Below, one piece after another: positions 1-12,000 of a stretch of DNA of 64,000 bases. The stretch is from Tuctoria greenei. Lineage: Eukaryota > Streptophyta > Magnoliopsida > Poales > Poaceae. Where the stretch lies: assembly GCA_036927565.1 (NCBI GenBank), contig JAYESD010000009.1, forward strand, positions 169,096,929 to 169,160,928, written 5' to 3'. Under the pieces are notes generated by a model that saw only the letters and a program-made list of their open reading frames with translations, was not told where the DNA came from and ran no database searches. Made by a program: the position numbers and the translations under genes. Each line of letters starts with the position of its first letter. The stretch's first letter is position 1.

Positions 1-2
1 TC

Positions 3-632
3 CGATTCCGTACAACTCATTTTGAAGCTCATCGTCCTCTTGCGGCAACATCAAATTCCGGTGTTGTGACGAGAGCAATGGACACTCAAGGGAATTTAAC
101 CGATTATTATGGTATCATTAATAAAATCCTTGAATTTACTTTTACCGGAAATAAGACCCTTCGAGTTGTCTTCTTTGACTGTGACTGGTTTGATCGTACT
201 CATGGAACTCGAGAAAACCAATTTCGAATGGTGGAAGTGAAACATAAGGACCGACTACGGGGTTACGATACATTTGTTCTTGCGCATCAAGTTGAACAAG
301 TGTATTATCTACCTTATCCATGCACGAAGCTCAGTGCTTGGTGGGTGGTATATAAGGTGAATCCTCGTGAGCGGCTATATACTCCTGGGGATGATGGTTA
401 CCATGATAGCGAAGACGTTGAAGAAGTGTACCAAGAAGAAGAGTTGCCAGACACTTTTATCGTCGAGCTTGGTGCAGGACTCGATCAATTAGTTGGAGAT
501 GTTGAAGACGTTGAAGATGTAGAGGCAGATGATACACGAAAACGAAAATTAGAACAGGCCACGATGGAAGATCGTTGGGCTGGTTTAAGGAGTAGGGCAC
601 AGACACATGACAATGATGTTGATGAATTTTGA
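3..632 (+). CDS. TNP2-like CACTA transposase, C-terminal part (DUF4216 region)
   Basis: The frame is open from the first bases to a TGA at 630-632, so this is the 3' end of a longer gene and the internal GTG/ATG codons near 66-78 are not starts. Recognisable features are the run TLRVVFFDCDWFD at about 20-40 codons after GVVTRAMD, then QVYYLPYP and WWVVYKV, all typical of the DUF4216 module that follows the TNP2 transposase domain in plant CACTA proteins. The tail is acidic (repeated DVED) and ends KRKLEQ...DNDVDEF. The transposase presumably binds subterminal repeats and cuts the ends; the catalytic domain lies upstream of the window. The family call rests on remembered motifs, not on a search. 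Confidence 0.85.
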   Translation, partial: RFRTTHFEAHRPLAATSNSGVVTRAMDTQGNLTDYYGIINKILEFTFTGNKTLRVVFFDCDWFDRTHGTRENQFRMVEVKHKDRLRGYDTFVLAHQVEQVYYLPYPCTKLSAWWVVYKVNPRERLYTPGDDGYHDSEDVEEVYQEEELPDTFIVELGAGLDQLVGDVEDVEDVEADDTRKRKLEQATMEDRWAGLRSRAQTHDNDVDEF

Positions 633-722
633 AAGTGACTACAAGTAATGTTTTCTTGAAGATAGTAACATGAATTTTATATATTTTATTTGCATATTTA
701 CTAATTATCTAATTACAATAGG

Positions 723-3403
723 ATGGCGTCAAAGAAGGGTAAGAAGGTGCCGCCGACGAGGGGGTTCTACCCCTCTAGACCTGAGGACGCTTTCGTTGGT
801 GCCTCGTCGACTGGCAGCAGACGCTCTCAGCTGCTGGGGCACGTTCAGACCAGCTCTAGAGCTTCGTCACAGGTAAATGTCACTCGTTTTTGACAAATTC
901 TTTAAATTCAAATTCACATTAAACTTACTTATGAATCATTTGAATGTTGTAGTCCTCACCGGCTGACTCAGAGGCTGCGGCGCCTTCGGTGAGCCAGCCT
1001 TCGGCGAGGCAGCCCTCGGCCAGCCAGCACTCGGCGAGGCAGCCCTCGGCGAGTCAGCCCTCGGCCAGCCAGCTCCCGGCTGGCGATGACTTTGTTCCTG
1101 AGGCCTTTGACTCGGCTGGTGAGGAGCCGTCTGGGTCACCTGACGTGGCGCCCCAGCAGACGCGGAGGACGAGGAGGACTCACTTTGTCAGTCCTCCCGC
1201 GGTCCCTTCACAGAGGATCGTGATTCGTCCAGTCGGAGACAGGTAATAAAAATTATAGTTTTCAATTTTAGTTTCTTTTGATTACTTAATTAATGAATGA
1301 ATGAATAAATATCTTACAGGAGTTGGGACGACTTGTCTTTCACCGGTGAGAAACACCAGAGACCGGTGAACGGTGTCCTCGGGTCCATAGTGCGTTTGCA
1401 CTATCCCGGGGTCATCGACGGAGTGCCTGCTCTTTCGTGGGAGGACTACGCACGTGTCCATCACCAGGAGCACGGCAACCTTCAGGAGGCCGTATGGGCC
1501 GATTTTATGGTAAGTATGTAAAAAAGTTTCTAAGTTACAACTATTAAACTCTTTTAGTGCACATCTCTTCAATATATTCTTTATCGCAGGCAAGATATAT
1601 TTTAGAGGACCCGGACGACCATCGCATGTTTGAGGATGCGAGGCGAGTGTTTCACTTCAACGCTGCCAAGGCGCTTCGACAAGCTTTGTCGAACGCCCGT
1701 GTTCAAATTATTAATGAGCACTTGAAGGCGAACCAGCAGCACGTGTTACACTTCCGGCAGGAGAGCGAGAGGCACCTGACGGAGGAGGAGTACGCGCAGG
1801 TACGTGGAGTGTAGTAAGTATTTTTTTCTGATAATGTCCTCGATGGTACTTTTAACGACTTTCAACTATGTGCAGGGCCACGTGAGCTGGTTGCAGGGTC
1901 GGAACGATGCATTTCGGGCCCTTTGTCGCTACTGGGCTAGCGACGAGTTTAAAGCTAAGTCCGGGAAGGCTCGAGACTGCAGAGGGGTGGAGGGGAAGAG
2001 CAGACACGGGCAAGATAACCACTTGCGTTTAGCTAAACGCATGGTAAGTGTGTGTAACTTATGTTTATATATTAATAATATATTGTTCGTACTAACATGT
2101 ATTGACAGGAGCGCGAGACGGGGGTGCCGCCCACCCCTGCTGAGGTTTGGAAGAGAGGTCACAGGGACCCTTCTCAGCCGACGGGGTGCAGTCAGGCTGC
2201 AGCCGAGCGGTTGGTAAGTTTAGAAACCATTCATATTACATATAACTATATAGATTGTTGAACTTACACGATTTTATTGTTTTGCAGGCTAAGTACGGGG
2301 AGGAGGCTAGGAAGATACACGGCCAGGATTTCGATTGGGAACGTCAACCGATCGATCCTCAAGCCGCGTATGCAACCGGTGGTGGAAAAGCACACGGAAG
2401 GTGAGTTTGCAAGTCATTTTATCGTTTTCAATTCAAAGTATTCAAGATATTTTAATTTCATATTACTGACTCTCTTTTTTATAGGCTCGCCATATTCGAC
2501 GGAGTTGTCGACTCGAGGGCGGGTAGACCTGCGAGAGGCAGCTCCACGCAGGCTTCGGGTACGGGAGGTCGCCGCTCGCAGAGGGACATTGAGATGCAGT
2601 CCCTCCGAGAAACTGTAGAAGAAAATGAAAGGCGACATGAGGAGGAAAGGAGGGCGATGGAGGCCACGATCCAAACCCAGGCAGCAGCGTTGGCGCAGAT
2701 GCGGGAAGCAATGGAGGTAACAATCTAAAAATTAAAATTCTTATTAATTCAGCTTAAATGACTTACTAATAGGTAGCATTTAATGTTTGCAATGACAGGC
2801 CATCGCTCGGGCGCAGGGTCTGGGAATCCAGCTACCGGTACTACCACCGGTCCTCCCAGGCGATCCTTCTTCAGCGGGTCAGGTAAGTCTCTATGTAATC
2901 CTTCTTCTCCAGCGTAATAAGATTGAGATAGATGAAAGAGAGAGATAGTTAGATAGAAGAAAATGATTGAGATAGAAGAAAGAAAGAGATAGAAGAAAGG
3001 GAGACAGAAGAAAGAGTGAAAGATAGATAGAGTAGGATGGGAATGAAGAGAGAGTAAGATGTAGATGGAGATAGAGAGAGGGGAAGATAGAGGGAGGGAG
3101 ATGTAGATGGAGATAGAGGGAGGAAGATAGAGGGAAAAGGATAGCAATAGAGAGATAGAGTGAGCAAGAAAGATAGAGTGAGAGACAAATAGAGAAATAA
3201 AAAGAGAGAGGAAGAGAGGGTGATCTAGATGAAGATAGAGGGAGAGGGAGGGAGAGAGATGTTGATGCATATATTCTAACTCTAAGTTTTATTAATTGTA
3301 GGGATCCGCGACGGCTGCACAAACGCCGTCGCCTTCGCTACCGCCGCCTGGATTGAGGCGCGACGACGACGACTTCGACTTCGGAGGTGGCTTCGGAGGT
3401 TAG
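723..3403 (+). CDS. CACTA second gene, TNP1/Transposase_24-like, ten exons
   Basis: An ATG 90 bases after the TNP2-like stop begins a chain of ten phase-consistent exons with GT-AG borders: 723-872, 953-1242, 1320-1509, 1590-1799, 1876-2043, 2109-2213, 2288-2400, 2485-2716, 2799-2882, 3302-3403 (TAG). The product is about 497 residues. Exon 2 encodes SQPSA/RQPSA pentapeptide repeats; exons 3-5 hold the conserved core (SWDDLSF, LHYPGV, ARYILEDPDD, HVSWLQGRNDAFRALCRYWAS), matching the plant transposase family of En/Spm elements (PF03004-like). Exon 8 is a coiled-coil-like segment rich in E, R and Q (IEMQSLRETVEENERRHEEE). The end is DDDDFDFGGGFGG. By analogy with TnpA it would bind subterminal repeats. 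No frameshift or stop is visible, so the gene could be expressed. Confidence 0.85.
2925..3270 (+). repeat. Purine-only GAGATAGA-type low-complexity tract in intron 9
   Basis: About 345 bases almost purely of A and G (with scattered T) built from AGATAGA, GAAAGAGAG and GATGTAGATGGAGATAGAG units. It fills most of the last intron of the second CACTA gene. The long Ser/Leu-rich minus-strand frames over it are by-products of the repeat and are not genes. Confidence 0.85.
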
Positions 3404-3589
3404 ATGGGCGAGTGAGCCCTTTTATTTACTTTGTTGATGACGATGTGAGATGTATCGGAATTTGAGTTTGTGATTGTGATGATCTTTGTGTATATATTGT
3501 GTATGCTGTGTATGCTGTGTATATTGTGTTGTGAATCTGGCCATCGAGCCGGTTAGAGTTTTCTGTTTTTTTAAAAAAAATAAAAAACC

Positions 3590-4050
3590 TTATTTGCGAC
3601 GGCTTTTTATACAGTACCGTCGCAAATAAGGTACCTAGCCGTCGCAATTAAGCCACTGCTATTTGCGACGGCCAGGCCGTCGCAAGTAAGCTTTAATTGC
3701 GACGGCCAGGCCGTCGCAAATAGAGTCGTGGGCCCGGAAGAGGACACGTGGGCCCTGCCCTCTAAACTTATTTGCGACGGCCCGGCCGTCGCAAATAAGC
3801 TTTAATTGCGACGGCCGCGCCGTCGCAAATAAGGCCGCGGGTCCCACCAGCCCGCAGCAACAACTTGCGACGGCCTCCCCTAGCCGTCGCAAATAAGTTA
3901 ATTTACGACGGTGGCCGTCGCAAATAAGCTTATTTGCGACGACATATTTGCGACGGCCGGAGGCCGTCGCAAATAAAGAAAGCCGTCGCAAATAGCTTAT
4001 TTGCGACGGCATCTGGCTTATTTGCGACGGCTTCGGCCGTCGCAAATCGT
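3590..4050. repeat. CACTA subterminal repeats (TTTGCGACGGC / GCCGTCGCAAA)
   Basis: By eye I count about 22 copies of the core GCGACGG or its complement CCGTCGC in 460 bases, mostly with a TTT/AAA or AATT edge, in both orientations and often paired head to head as short hairpins. In CACTA elements such arrays near the end are the binding sites of the second (TnpA-like) protein. The block abuts the terminal inverted repeat, which itself includes one copy. Confidence 0.92.
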
Positions 4051-4066
4051 CGGGATTCCTGTAGTG
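4036..4066 (-). repeat. CACTA right terminal inverted repeat
   Basis: Read on the minus strand from 4066 the end is CACTACAGGAATCCCGACG followed by ATTTGCGACGGC, i.e. the CACTA pentanucleotide-type terminus merging into the last subterminal repeat. The adjacent TTC is the probable 3-bp target duplication. Confidence 0.88.
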
Positions 4067-4100
4067 TTCGCAATCATTGCTCCCAAATAAAAAATATGTA

Positions 4101-4180
4101 CTCCCTCTGTCCTCATGAATTTGTCGCTTTGTAGTTCAAAAATAAACTACAAAACGACAAGTTTATGAGTACAGAGAGAG
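4101..4180. mobile_element. Stowaway-type MITE (Tc1/mariner-like), 80 bp
   Basis: Flanked by TA on both sides (4099-4100 and 4181-4182). The left end CTCCCTCTGTCCTCATGAAT pairs with the reverse complement of the right end, CTCTCTCTGTACTCATAAAC, and the arms form an almost full-length hairpin. TA target duplication and a CTCCCTC terminus are diagnostic of grass Stowaway elements. Confidence 0.88.
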
Positions 4181-4198
4181 TACGTACGGTAGATCCTG

Positions 4199-4272
4199 CC
4201 TCTCCCAAATGTTCACCATCAGTTAGTTTATTTTTGAAATAACCGATGACAAATATCTGAAGACGGGGAGAG
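4199..4272. mobile_element. Possible degraded Stowaway-like MITE
   Basis: A weak inverted repeat (left CTCTCCC and ATCAGTTA, right complement ATCGGTTA and CTCTCCCC) ends before a TA at 4273-4274. The left border is unclear, so this is tentative; it sits between two better supported elements of the same type. Confidence 0.4.
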
Positions 4273-4311
4273 TATTGTGTGTAAACTAAAGACTGTGCAT
4301 GGTGTCATGTA

Positions 4312-4392
4312 CATCCCCATTTCATATTACTTGGCATTGACACGGAACTAGTTTTACTTCTTCCAATGTCAAATAATACGGAACAGAAGGAG
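4312..4392. mobile_element. Stowaway-like MITE, degenerate
   Basis: TA at 4310-4311 and 4393-4394. The left arm (ATTTCATATTACTTGGCATTG) and the complement of the right arm (GTTCCGTATTATTTGACATTG) match through most of their length, and the right terminus reads CTCCTTCTGTTCCG on the complement, the Stowaway consensus type. Confidence 0.75.
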
Positions 4393-4394
4393 TA

Positions 4395-6025
4395 ATAATA
4401 TCATGTACAATTTGAAGCGCGACAATTAGTTACCCAAATACGCAGCAAAATTAAAAGAAGAAAAAAAGAGAGAACATGAACTGGAATAAGTACGTACGGG
4501 TTGTGCATGACTGTTCATTTCAGACGTTCAACCCGTTGCTATCTGAACGCAGGTTTATCTGTGTTTCAAGCATTCTTTGGGATCCATATCAACAAATTCT
4601 TTGCATCATTCCAGTGGACAAATAAGATCAGGCAAAGCGCGAATCCTTCCCTCATAACAACTGCAGTTTATGCACAGTGAAGTGAGCTTGCATTGCAGCT
4701 TCCCCTGCCTGCCGCTTCCGTCGTCGTCTACTGGTCTGGTCTACACACGCACACCGCCGCTGGCGCCTGTGTTCGTCCAAACACATGGGTCCCGTCCCTG
4801 ATTGTGCCTATAAAACTGGTACGGCCAGTCTTTCATGGCCATGGCAACCCTGCAGCTTTGCTCATTATTCACGGTGGGGGGAGGGAGGGCCCCTGCGGCT
4901 GCTGCTGCCACATGGGCGCGCGTGCTTGTAGGACTGGTTTTCTCACAGCTCGATCTACCGCCCTAGCCTGTTCTGAATTTTTAAGCTCGGTACTGTCGTT
5001 CATTCTTTTCTTTTTGGCTGAACGTTCACTGTTCAATCAAGCTAGTAGGCCCGTGTGTTGTTTGTGTAAACGTGGATGGATGCATAGATGGTGGTTGGGT
5101 TGGGTTGGGTTGGGCAACACGTTGCCTTGGGGCGAGGAGGAAGAGCTATGGATGGATGCTGGATGGGGTATAGCTAGGCTCACTGTTGCCGGCAGCTAGC
5201 CGTAGACAGACACTGTGGTGGTTAGTACTAGTAGTACCAGCTCGACGATGTTATAATGACAGCCGGGTCTGCGAGATGACGAGGCTGTTTCGCTGGCTGC
5301 TCGGCCGGTGAGTTACAGTAGATATTAAGGTTTACAAGCGTCGTGGTGACGTGAGAGGAGGTCGATGTTTTTGGATCCCAAGGCTGAGATTAACAGAGAG
5401 TTGTTGGTTCGTCTGACGATCATGGAGGTGCGGGAGGGAGGGAGACGGGAGAGGCGACGGCCAAGCAGCTGCATGACGCAGACCAGACAGGACCATACGA
5501 CGGTAAGCTGAAGGGAGGGGAGCAAACGACCAGTCCAGTCGAGGGTGGTGGTAATAATAACTGCGCTTCGTACGACCGGCTTCACCTGCTCCACGCGCTC
5601 GTGCGCGCGGCTAGCTGCTGCTCCTGCTCCAAAAGCCTCTGCCACTCTGCTTGTGCTCGGTGGGGCCACTGGTCAGAATGATCTGCTCACTGCTTTCTGC
5701 TTAGCTCAGCTCGTGCGTGCTGGCCGTCGTCCTGCACAGGTGATGCCAGTGTGGTCAGGATGATCCAACGTGTTCAGTCACAGCTCCCCGTCCGTGGGCC
5801 ACCGGCCCACCATCCACGGCCAGAAGAAACGGCCCGCGCGCGTGGAAGAAGGCCCACGCGAGCTGGGCTGCGGTTGGACTGGCCCACTCTAGTCTCACAG
5901 AGCGAGGAAAGGAGCCCGCCCGCCCACCCACGCGCACGCACTCGGATCGTAGCAGCGGCTCCAGCTCCCTTCCGTCGCCGCCGCCGCCGCCGCCTCGCCC
6001 GCGGCGTTTCCCCCGTCGACGGCCG
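4395..6025. other. Intergenic region and presumed promoter of the uL4m gene
   Basis: I see no supported gene here. A TATA-like string (CTATAAAA, about 4809-4816) lies in an otherwise unremarkable stretch, and several moderate open frames show no recognisable protein. The last 150 bases become strongly GC-rich with CCGCCG runs, the usual character of a grass 5' leader, immediately before the start codon of the ribosomal protein gene. Confidence 0.6.
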
Positions 6026-9000
6026 ATGCGGGCACTCGCGCGCGCCGCTTCGCTCCTCCGCCGCTGCGCGGCGGCGGCTGGAGCGCCCCAGGCCGCCGGC
6101 GCCGGCCCGCGCCTCTCCAAGGTCAGACCTCCGTCCCCTTCCCATTACCCTCGCCTCCTCCCCCGCCCCAGCCCCCGCCGTCCGGTTCTAGACGTTTCTC
6201 CCGCCGCCAGTTCGTTCCGTTCCACCCGACGGCCCGTTCTAGCGGCGGTTCTGCGCGGCTGCCGTCTCCGTAGGGTTTACGCGCGGTTTAGGAGCAGGGA
6301 TCGGGGGACGTCAACCTGCTGCTCGGTATCAGATCGGGCGTGCTATAGCTATGGTATCACAGCGTCTAAATTTGTTTGTTTGTTTTTAGCAATCAATGGT
6401 ACAGAGTAGCAAACGTTCTCGTTTTCCAAATGGTTAAAGTAGCAAACTTTCTCGTGTTCCCAATGGTTTAAGTAGTCTGAAACAGATTCCACTTGACAAT
6501 GCAATTAGTGCTCGTAGGTATCTTTTGAATATTGTCAACTTCAGTTCCGTGCTTGAAACGCTGAGTCTGCCTTGCGTGAGAAGCATCCCTCTGCATTTTC
6601 GTTCCGTTATATGTGCGATTCAGAATGAGTTTACCCCGGGTCATGTGAATCTGTCATGCTTGATCGAATGTGATATTTTTTTTACCTTTTGCAGTATGTT
6701 GTAACCATTTTTGTCGCCATTTTGCAGGGTTTCCCGGCTCTCTGTTTCAATGGGTATTCAACTCTTCTGGCTCCAGCAAATGAAGTGCTGATTCCGTCAG
6801 AACTTCTGTCCAGCAAGACTGTTTGGACACCAGATCGGGAGCTCGGTACCTTCTTATATTAATTTGCTTTCTTCCCTTATTGTGCAGTTGCACATCACCA
6901 TTTCGGTGCCATTTCCACCGAAACTAATCTTCTCATCTTTTTACTTACATTGATCTGTTATATGACTTCCTAGTTCCTATCTGACAACCGGATGACTTCC
7001 ACATGTATGTCAGGATCGATTCTCATCATACATGTGTAGACAAAAGTGTAATATCATTTATTACAAGCCATGTTCGAGTAAATAAATGTCTTACAATAAT
7101 GACTCGTAGGTCTAAAATAAGATTACAAAGCATGACAGCAGAAAAGTAAACTAGTGTGGCTCCATGCACAGGCGTTGCCCGGGGGTTGTGCCAGCCTAGA
7201 ACGTCTCCTCCGGATCAGCGAAGAAGTCTTCATTCTCCACCTCTTCTCTATTGTAGACTGAAGAAAGATAAACAACAAGCAAGTTTGAGTACCAACAGTA
7301 CTCAGCAAGTGGGAAAGAGATGACATGAGGGTGTTTAGAAAGGAATGCCAACTTTGGGTTAAGCACTACATCATTACATCCTATCCTTAGCTTTCATTAG
7401 CACCTACTTCTAAGTGTATGAACCCAACCATAACCCATTTGTAACCCGAGTCCCAACCAACCAAACCACCATTCTCAATCATTGACTAATTATGAATTGG
7501 ACACCAAGCCGCTCTTGTCCGTGAGCACGACTGTCATGACAGTTTCTAAATCTCTGCAGAGAATGTACCCTTTACCCACAAGCCGTGATTTCATCCTCTG
7601 TTACCAGGTGGACTAAGGGAACCTCCCTGATGCCCGTGGTCGCGAACCACATTGCACACTTCCTTTGGTGTGAGGTCAGGAGATCACTACGAGGTCTTTA
7701 CAAAGGATCCTCCCGACGCGTACTAGCCCTCTGAGGTTTCACCCCTGTACAAAAGTGTGAGCCGTTACACCACGACTCAACACCCCAGTTGCCCCCTCTT
7801 GAGCCATGCGGATCCCAAGACAATACACCTTGAACCAATTCCCCGCACTATCCAAACACTAGTACTACGCCGAGAGAGGCCTAATTAGTTGACCAAGCTG
7901 CCCCATACTCAGTCTTGTGGCGATACTATAAGGCTTAGTGGCTTTCTCCATAAACCGGTCCTTAGAATCCGGCGAGGTTCATACCCCTAAACCCGGGTCT
8001 TGTGCGTACTGCACCATCCCAACAAACCAACCCGCCAGATTCCTATCCACTACCATTCAATTCACCATATCTCAATAAATAAATCACAACAATTAATAAT
8101 ATAACATATATGTAGAGAAATTTCTCTCCCAAAACTAAGCATGGCTAAGCGTAAAAGTAAGAGTAACATCTACCCAAACCAACCTGGTGACAAGGAATTA
8201 TATGGAAGGGTGCAATAAATAGGATTCAATTTATTAAGCATGCAGCTAACTAAAACTTAATAAAACAGGTGCAAAATGGTCAAGGAACTTGCCTTCTTCG
8301 GAGGGTGGGTCGGTGAAGTGGTAGTCCTGAAGATTGTAAGTCGGCTCGAGAACCGACTCTAAATACATCATCGCATGCGGAACGGAAAGTAGCAGCACAC
8401 AACAAGAACAAGAGAATAAATGCACACCACAAACAAGTAAGCACAAAAGAAAACCTACGCAATTACGTCGCTAACACTATGTCCTTAGTAAGACTTTATT
8501 TAGTGGTGTGGGTGGAGGTTTGGATTTTAGTGCCTACATGGGTTTATTAGGAATTCAGCACAATCAACAATTTTAATGCATTATTTTATCCTAAAGAGAT
8601 TAGGAAATAATAATAAAATAATACCCTAAGTGATTTGTGCAAAAAGAGAGAGTTCTCATGTGATTTTATGTAATTTACAATTAATACATGTGCTTTTATG
8701 CAAAACAGACATGAACAGGGGCCTAGAAATATTTTATAACATGACCAGGGGGTTAATCATAATTTACAGAGGCTAAAAATATAATTTATGGTGAAAACAG
8801 GGGCTAAAATGCTATGTTTAATCATTTTAACAGTGCTGACATAATTTAATTAAAGTCCAGGGGCTAGTTCATAAAGTACATGACCTCAGTGTAATTAATT
8901 TAAATTTGCGCAGGGGGCTATGCGTAAAACTGGCAACGGTTAAACATATTTGAATCTAGGCCGTTGGATCAACCGCGTGCGGCCCAGATTTAAAACGCGC

Positions 9001-12000
9001 GAAGGGGTACACCCTTCTAATCTCGGCCGTCGGCCCTAGATGGGCGGCCGAGATTGAGCCACGTCGCCCCGTGGGCGACCGAGGCGGCGCGCGCGCCAGG
9101 GCCGGCGGCGCACAGCGGCGGGGTCGCCGGGGAGTGGCCGGAACGGCCAAATCAGTGTCTATCTCGGGCGCTCTACACACCAAACGGGAGAGGGGCACCA
9201 CACGCTCACCTAGGGGGGTTTCGGGACTTGGAGCCGAGCGGAGGAGCGTCGGCGACGGTGGATGGCGGCGGCCCTCGGTGGAGCTCGTCGGCTCGGAGTT
9301 GCGGCGACGAAATCCCTGAATGAGAGTGTCCGGCGAGTACCTACGGACATGGCGCACACGTCAGACCAAGAGGGAGGAAGAGATAGGGGGTCAAGCGACG
9401 GGAACGGCTGCGCCATTACCTCGGTGCGGCGGCTAGGGTTGCGAGCTCGGGGGAGGGGAAAAACGGGGGCGCCGGCGGGTATTTATAGGGGGATTCGGGG
9501 CGGCGAGGGATGGAAAGTGATCCCATACTAAGGAAAGGAGTCGGGGGCCTTTAATCCGGCGGATCCTTGCCGGGATTTGGAAACCGGCGAAATCAACGGG
9601 CACGGTCGGGGCACGCGACGGGAGGAAGGGGAAGGCCCTGACGTGCGGGTCCCAGCGCGTAGAGAAAGGGAGAGGGGAAAGGAGAGGGAGGCGGCTGGGC
9701 CTTGGGCCGGCGGGGAGAAAAGGAAAGGGGGAGGGGGAGGATTGGGCCGGCGGCAAGGATTCGGCCCGAGTGGCGTTTTTCTTTTTATTTTGTTTTTCTC
9801 TTTTCGTTTTCATTCTCTTTTTACAAATTTGAATTCCTTTTCAAATTTCAAACGAATTCTAGCGCATTTTGAAATTGATTTTTCATTCAAATGCAAACAT
9901 ACATGATGCATTCCTAGTACATTGCCCTTGTTTTCAAAATTTGAAAATTTTGGGTGTTACAACTCTATCCCCCTTAAAAGGAATCTCGCCCCCGAGATTC
10001 GGACGTCCTAAGAGAAAAGATCGGAAAACTCGGCCTTGAGGTCTTCTTCTCTTTCCCATGTTGCTTCTGCCTCAGAGTGATGTTTCCACTGCACTTTGCA
10101 CATGCGAATCTTCTTGTTTCTCATGACACGTTCTGACGTCTCTAGGATCTTGACTGGCCGTTCTGCGTAGGACAGATCCTCTTGCAAATCCACAGCTTCC
10201 ATGGGTAACTGTTCCTCTGGTACTCTTAAGCATTTCTTCAGTTGCGACACGTGGAACACATCATGCACATCTGACAGTTGAGAAGATAGCTCGAGACGAT
10301 AAGCTACTTCTCTTCTCTCCAATATCTTGAACGGACCGATGTAACGGGGTGCTAGTTTTCCCTTCACCTTGAACCGTCTTAGACCTCTTACTGGTGATAC
10401 CTTGAGATACACAAAGTCTCCGACATCAAAGGTTAGATCACGACGTCGAGCATCTGCGTAACTCTTCTGCCTTGACTGCGTCGTTTTCAGATTATTTCGG
10501 ATCTCTTGTACCTGTCGTTCGGCCTCTCTGAGTATCTCCGGTTCAAACACTTGACCTTCCCCAGTCTGATTCCAGAATAAAGTTGTTCTGCACTTTCGCC
10601 CATAAAGTGCCTCAAACGGTGACATCTTGAGACTAGCCTGATAGCTGTTGTTATAAGAGAACTCCGCATAAGGCAAGTTTTTGTCCCAACTCTTACTATT
10701 CTTCAAGGCACATGCTCGCAACATATACTCCAAGATTTGATTGGTGCGTTCTGTCTGACAATCTGTTTGCGGGTGATACGTTGAGCTGAAATTCAGACGA
10801 GTGTCCATTGACTCATGCAGCTTGTGCCAGAATCTTGAGGTGAACTGGGTACCTCGATCAGACACTATCTTCTTTGGAACACCGTGTAAACACACAATTT
10901 TCGCCATGTATAATTCTGCCAATCGCGAACCATTGTAGCTTTCCTTGACCGGAATGAAATGAGCAACCTTAGTCAACCGGTCCACGACAACCCATATGGA
11001 GTCGTATCCTGATTGGGTCCTTGGCAATCCCACAATAAAGTCTATACTTATCTCTTCCCATTTCCACTCGGGTATCTTGAGTGGTTGAAGTAGTCCAGCA
11101 GGTCTCTGATGTTCCGCCTTAACTAACTGACATGTGTCGCACAGAGCCACGTATTCGGCCACATCACGCTTTATACCGAGCCACCAGTATCTATCCTTAA
11201 GGTCTTGGTACATCTTAGTACTCCTAGGATGGATAGAGTAGTACGAGTCGTGGGCTTCTCTCAATATCAACTCTCGGATCCCCTTAACATTCGACACGCA
11301 TATCCTCTTTCCTAACCACAGGGTTCCATGTTCATCTTCCCTGAAATCTGGAGCTTTGCCAGCCTTCATCAGCTTCTTAAGTTTTTGGATATTCTTATCC
11401 TCTTTTTGGCCTTCTCTAATGTCTTGTTCCAACGTGGAGTCCACTTCCATAACTACTGCATCTGCATTAGACACTATGCACATGTTTAATCTTGCAAACT
11501 CTTCACATAGTTGCGGTTGATAAGCCTGGATCGTCATGCTGTTGCATTGGGTTTTCCTACTCAAAGCATCTGCGACCACGTTCGCCTTTTCCAGGGTGAT
11601 AGTTAATCCCAACATCGAAGTCATTAATGAGCTCTAACCACCTTCGTTGGCGAAGGTTAAGGTCTGGCTGAGTGAATATGTACTTCAAGCTTTTGTGGTC
11701 GATGTAGATCTCTGTCCTCTTTCCGATCAGGTAATGTCTCCATATCTTCAGTGCGTGAACCACATCCGCTAATTCCAGATCATGGGTCGGATAATTCTTC
11801 TCATGCTTCTTGAGTTGTCTCGAGGCGTAAGCTACCACATGTCCTGCTTGCATCAACACACATCCCAATCCCTGTCCGGAAGCATCACAATAGACCGAGA
11901 ACTCCTTTTGCATATCCGGCATGACCAGCACTGGGGCAGTGGTCAACCTCTTCTTCAATTCAGCAAAGCTTGCTTCACATTCCGGTGTCCACTTGAATGT

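Larger units (their letters stand above)
1..4066 (+). mobile_element. CACTA (En/Spm) DNA transposon, 3' portion
   Basis: The element enters from the left edge and ends in a terminal inverted repeat whose reverse complement begins CACTACAGGAATCCCG, the hallmark of CACTA transposons. It is flanked by TTC (4067-4069), a plausible 3-bp target duplication whose partner lies outside the window. Inside are, in order, the 3' end of a TNP2-like transposase gene, a second intron-containing gene, and a dense subterminal repeat block. This order and the shared + orientation fit autonomous grass CACTA elements. The left terminus and transposase catalytic region are not visible, so autonomy cannot be judged. 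Confidence 0.92.

Noticed and set aside
2749..3322. Long Ser/Leu/Ile-rich minus-strand frames
   Set aside because: Direct products of the purine-rich simple repeat in a CACTA intron.
3590..4050. Regularly repeated short motif, CRISPR-like at first sight
   Set aside because: Units are inverted relative to each other, too short and irregularly spaced, and lie beside a CACTA terminus in a plant genome.
4693..5199. A 168-codon + strand open frame
   Set aside because: No recognisable motif, biased composition and Cys/Trp-rich jumble; nothing suggests splice partners or a gene.
9054..9813. GC-rich open frames in the LTR of element 1
   Set aside because: The same frames appear in both LTRs, have no family resemblance and lie in promoter/leader sequence.
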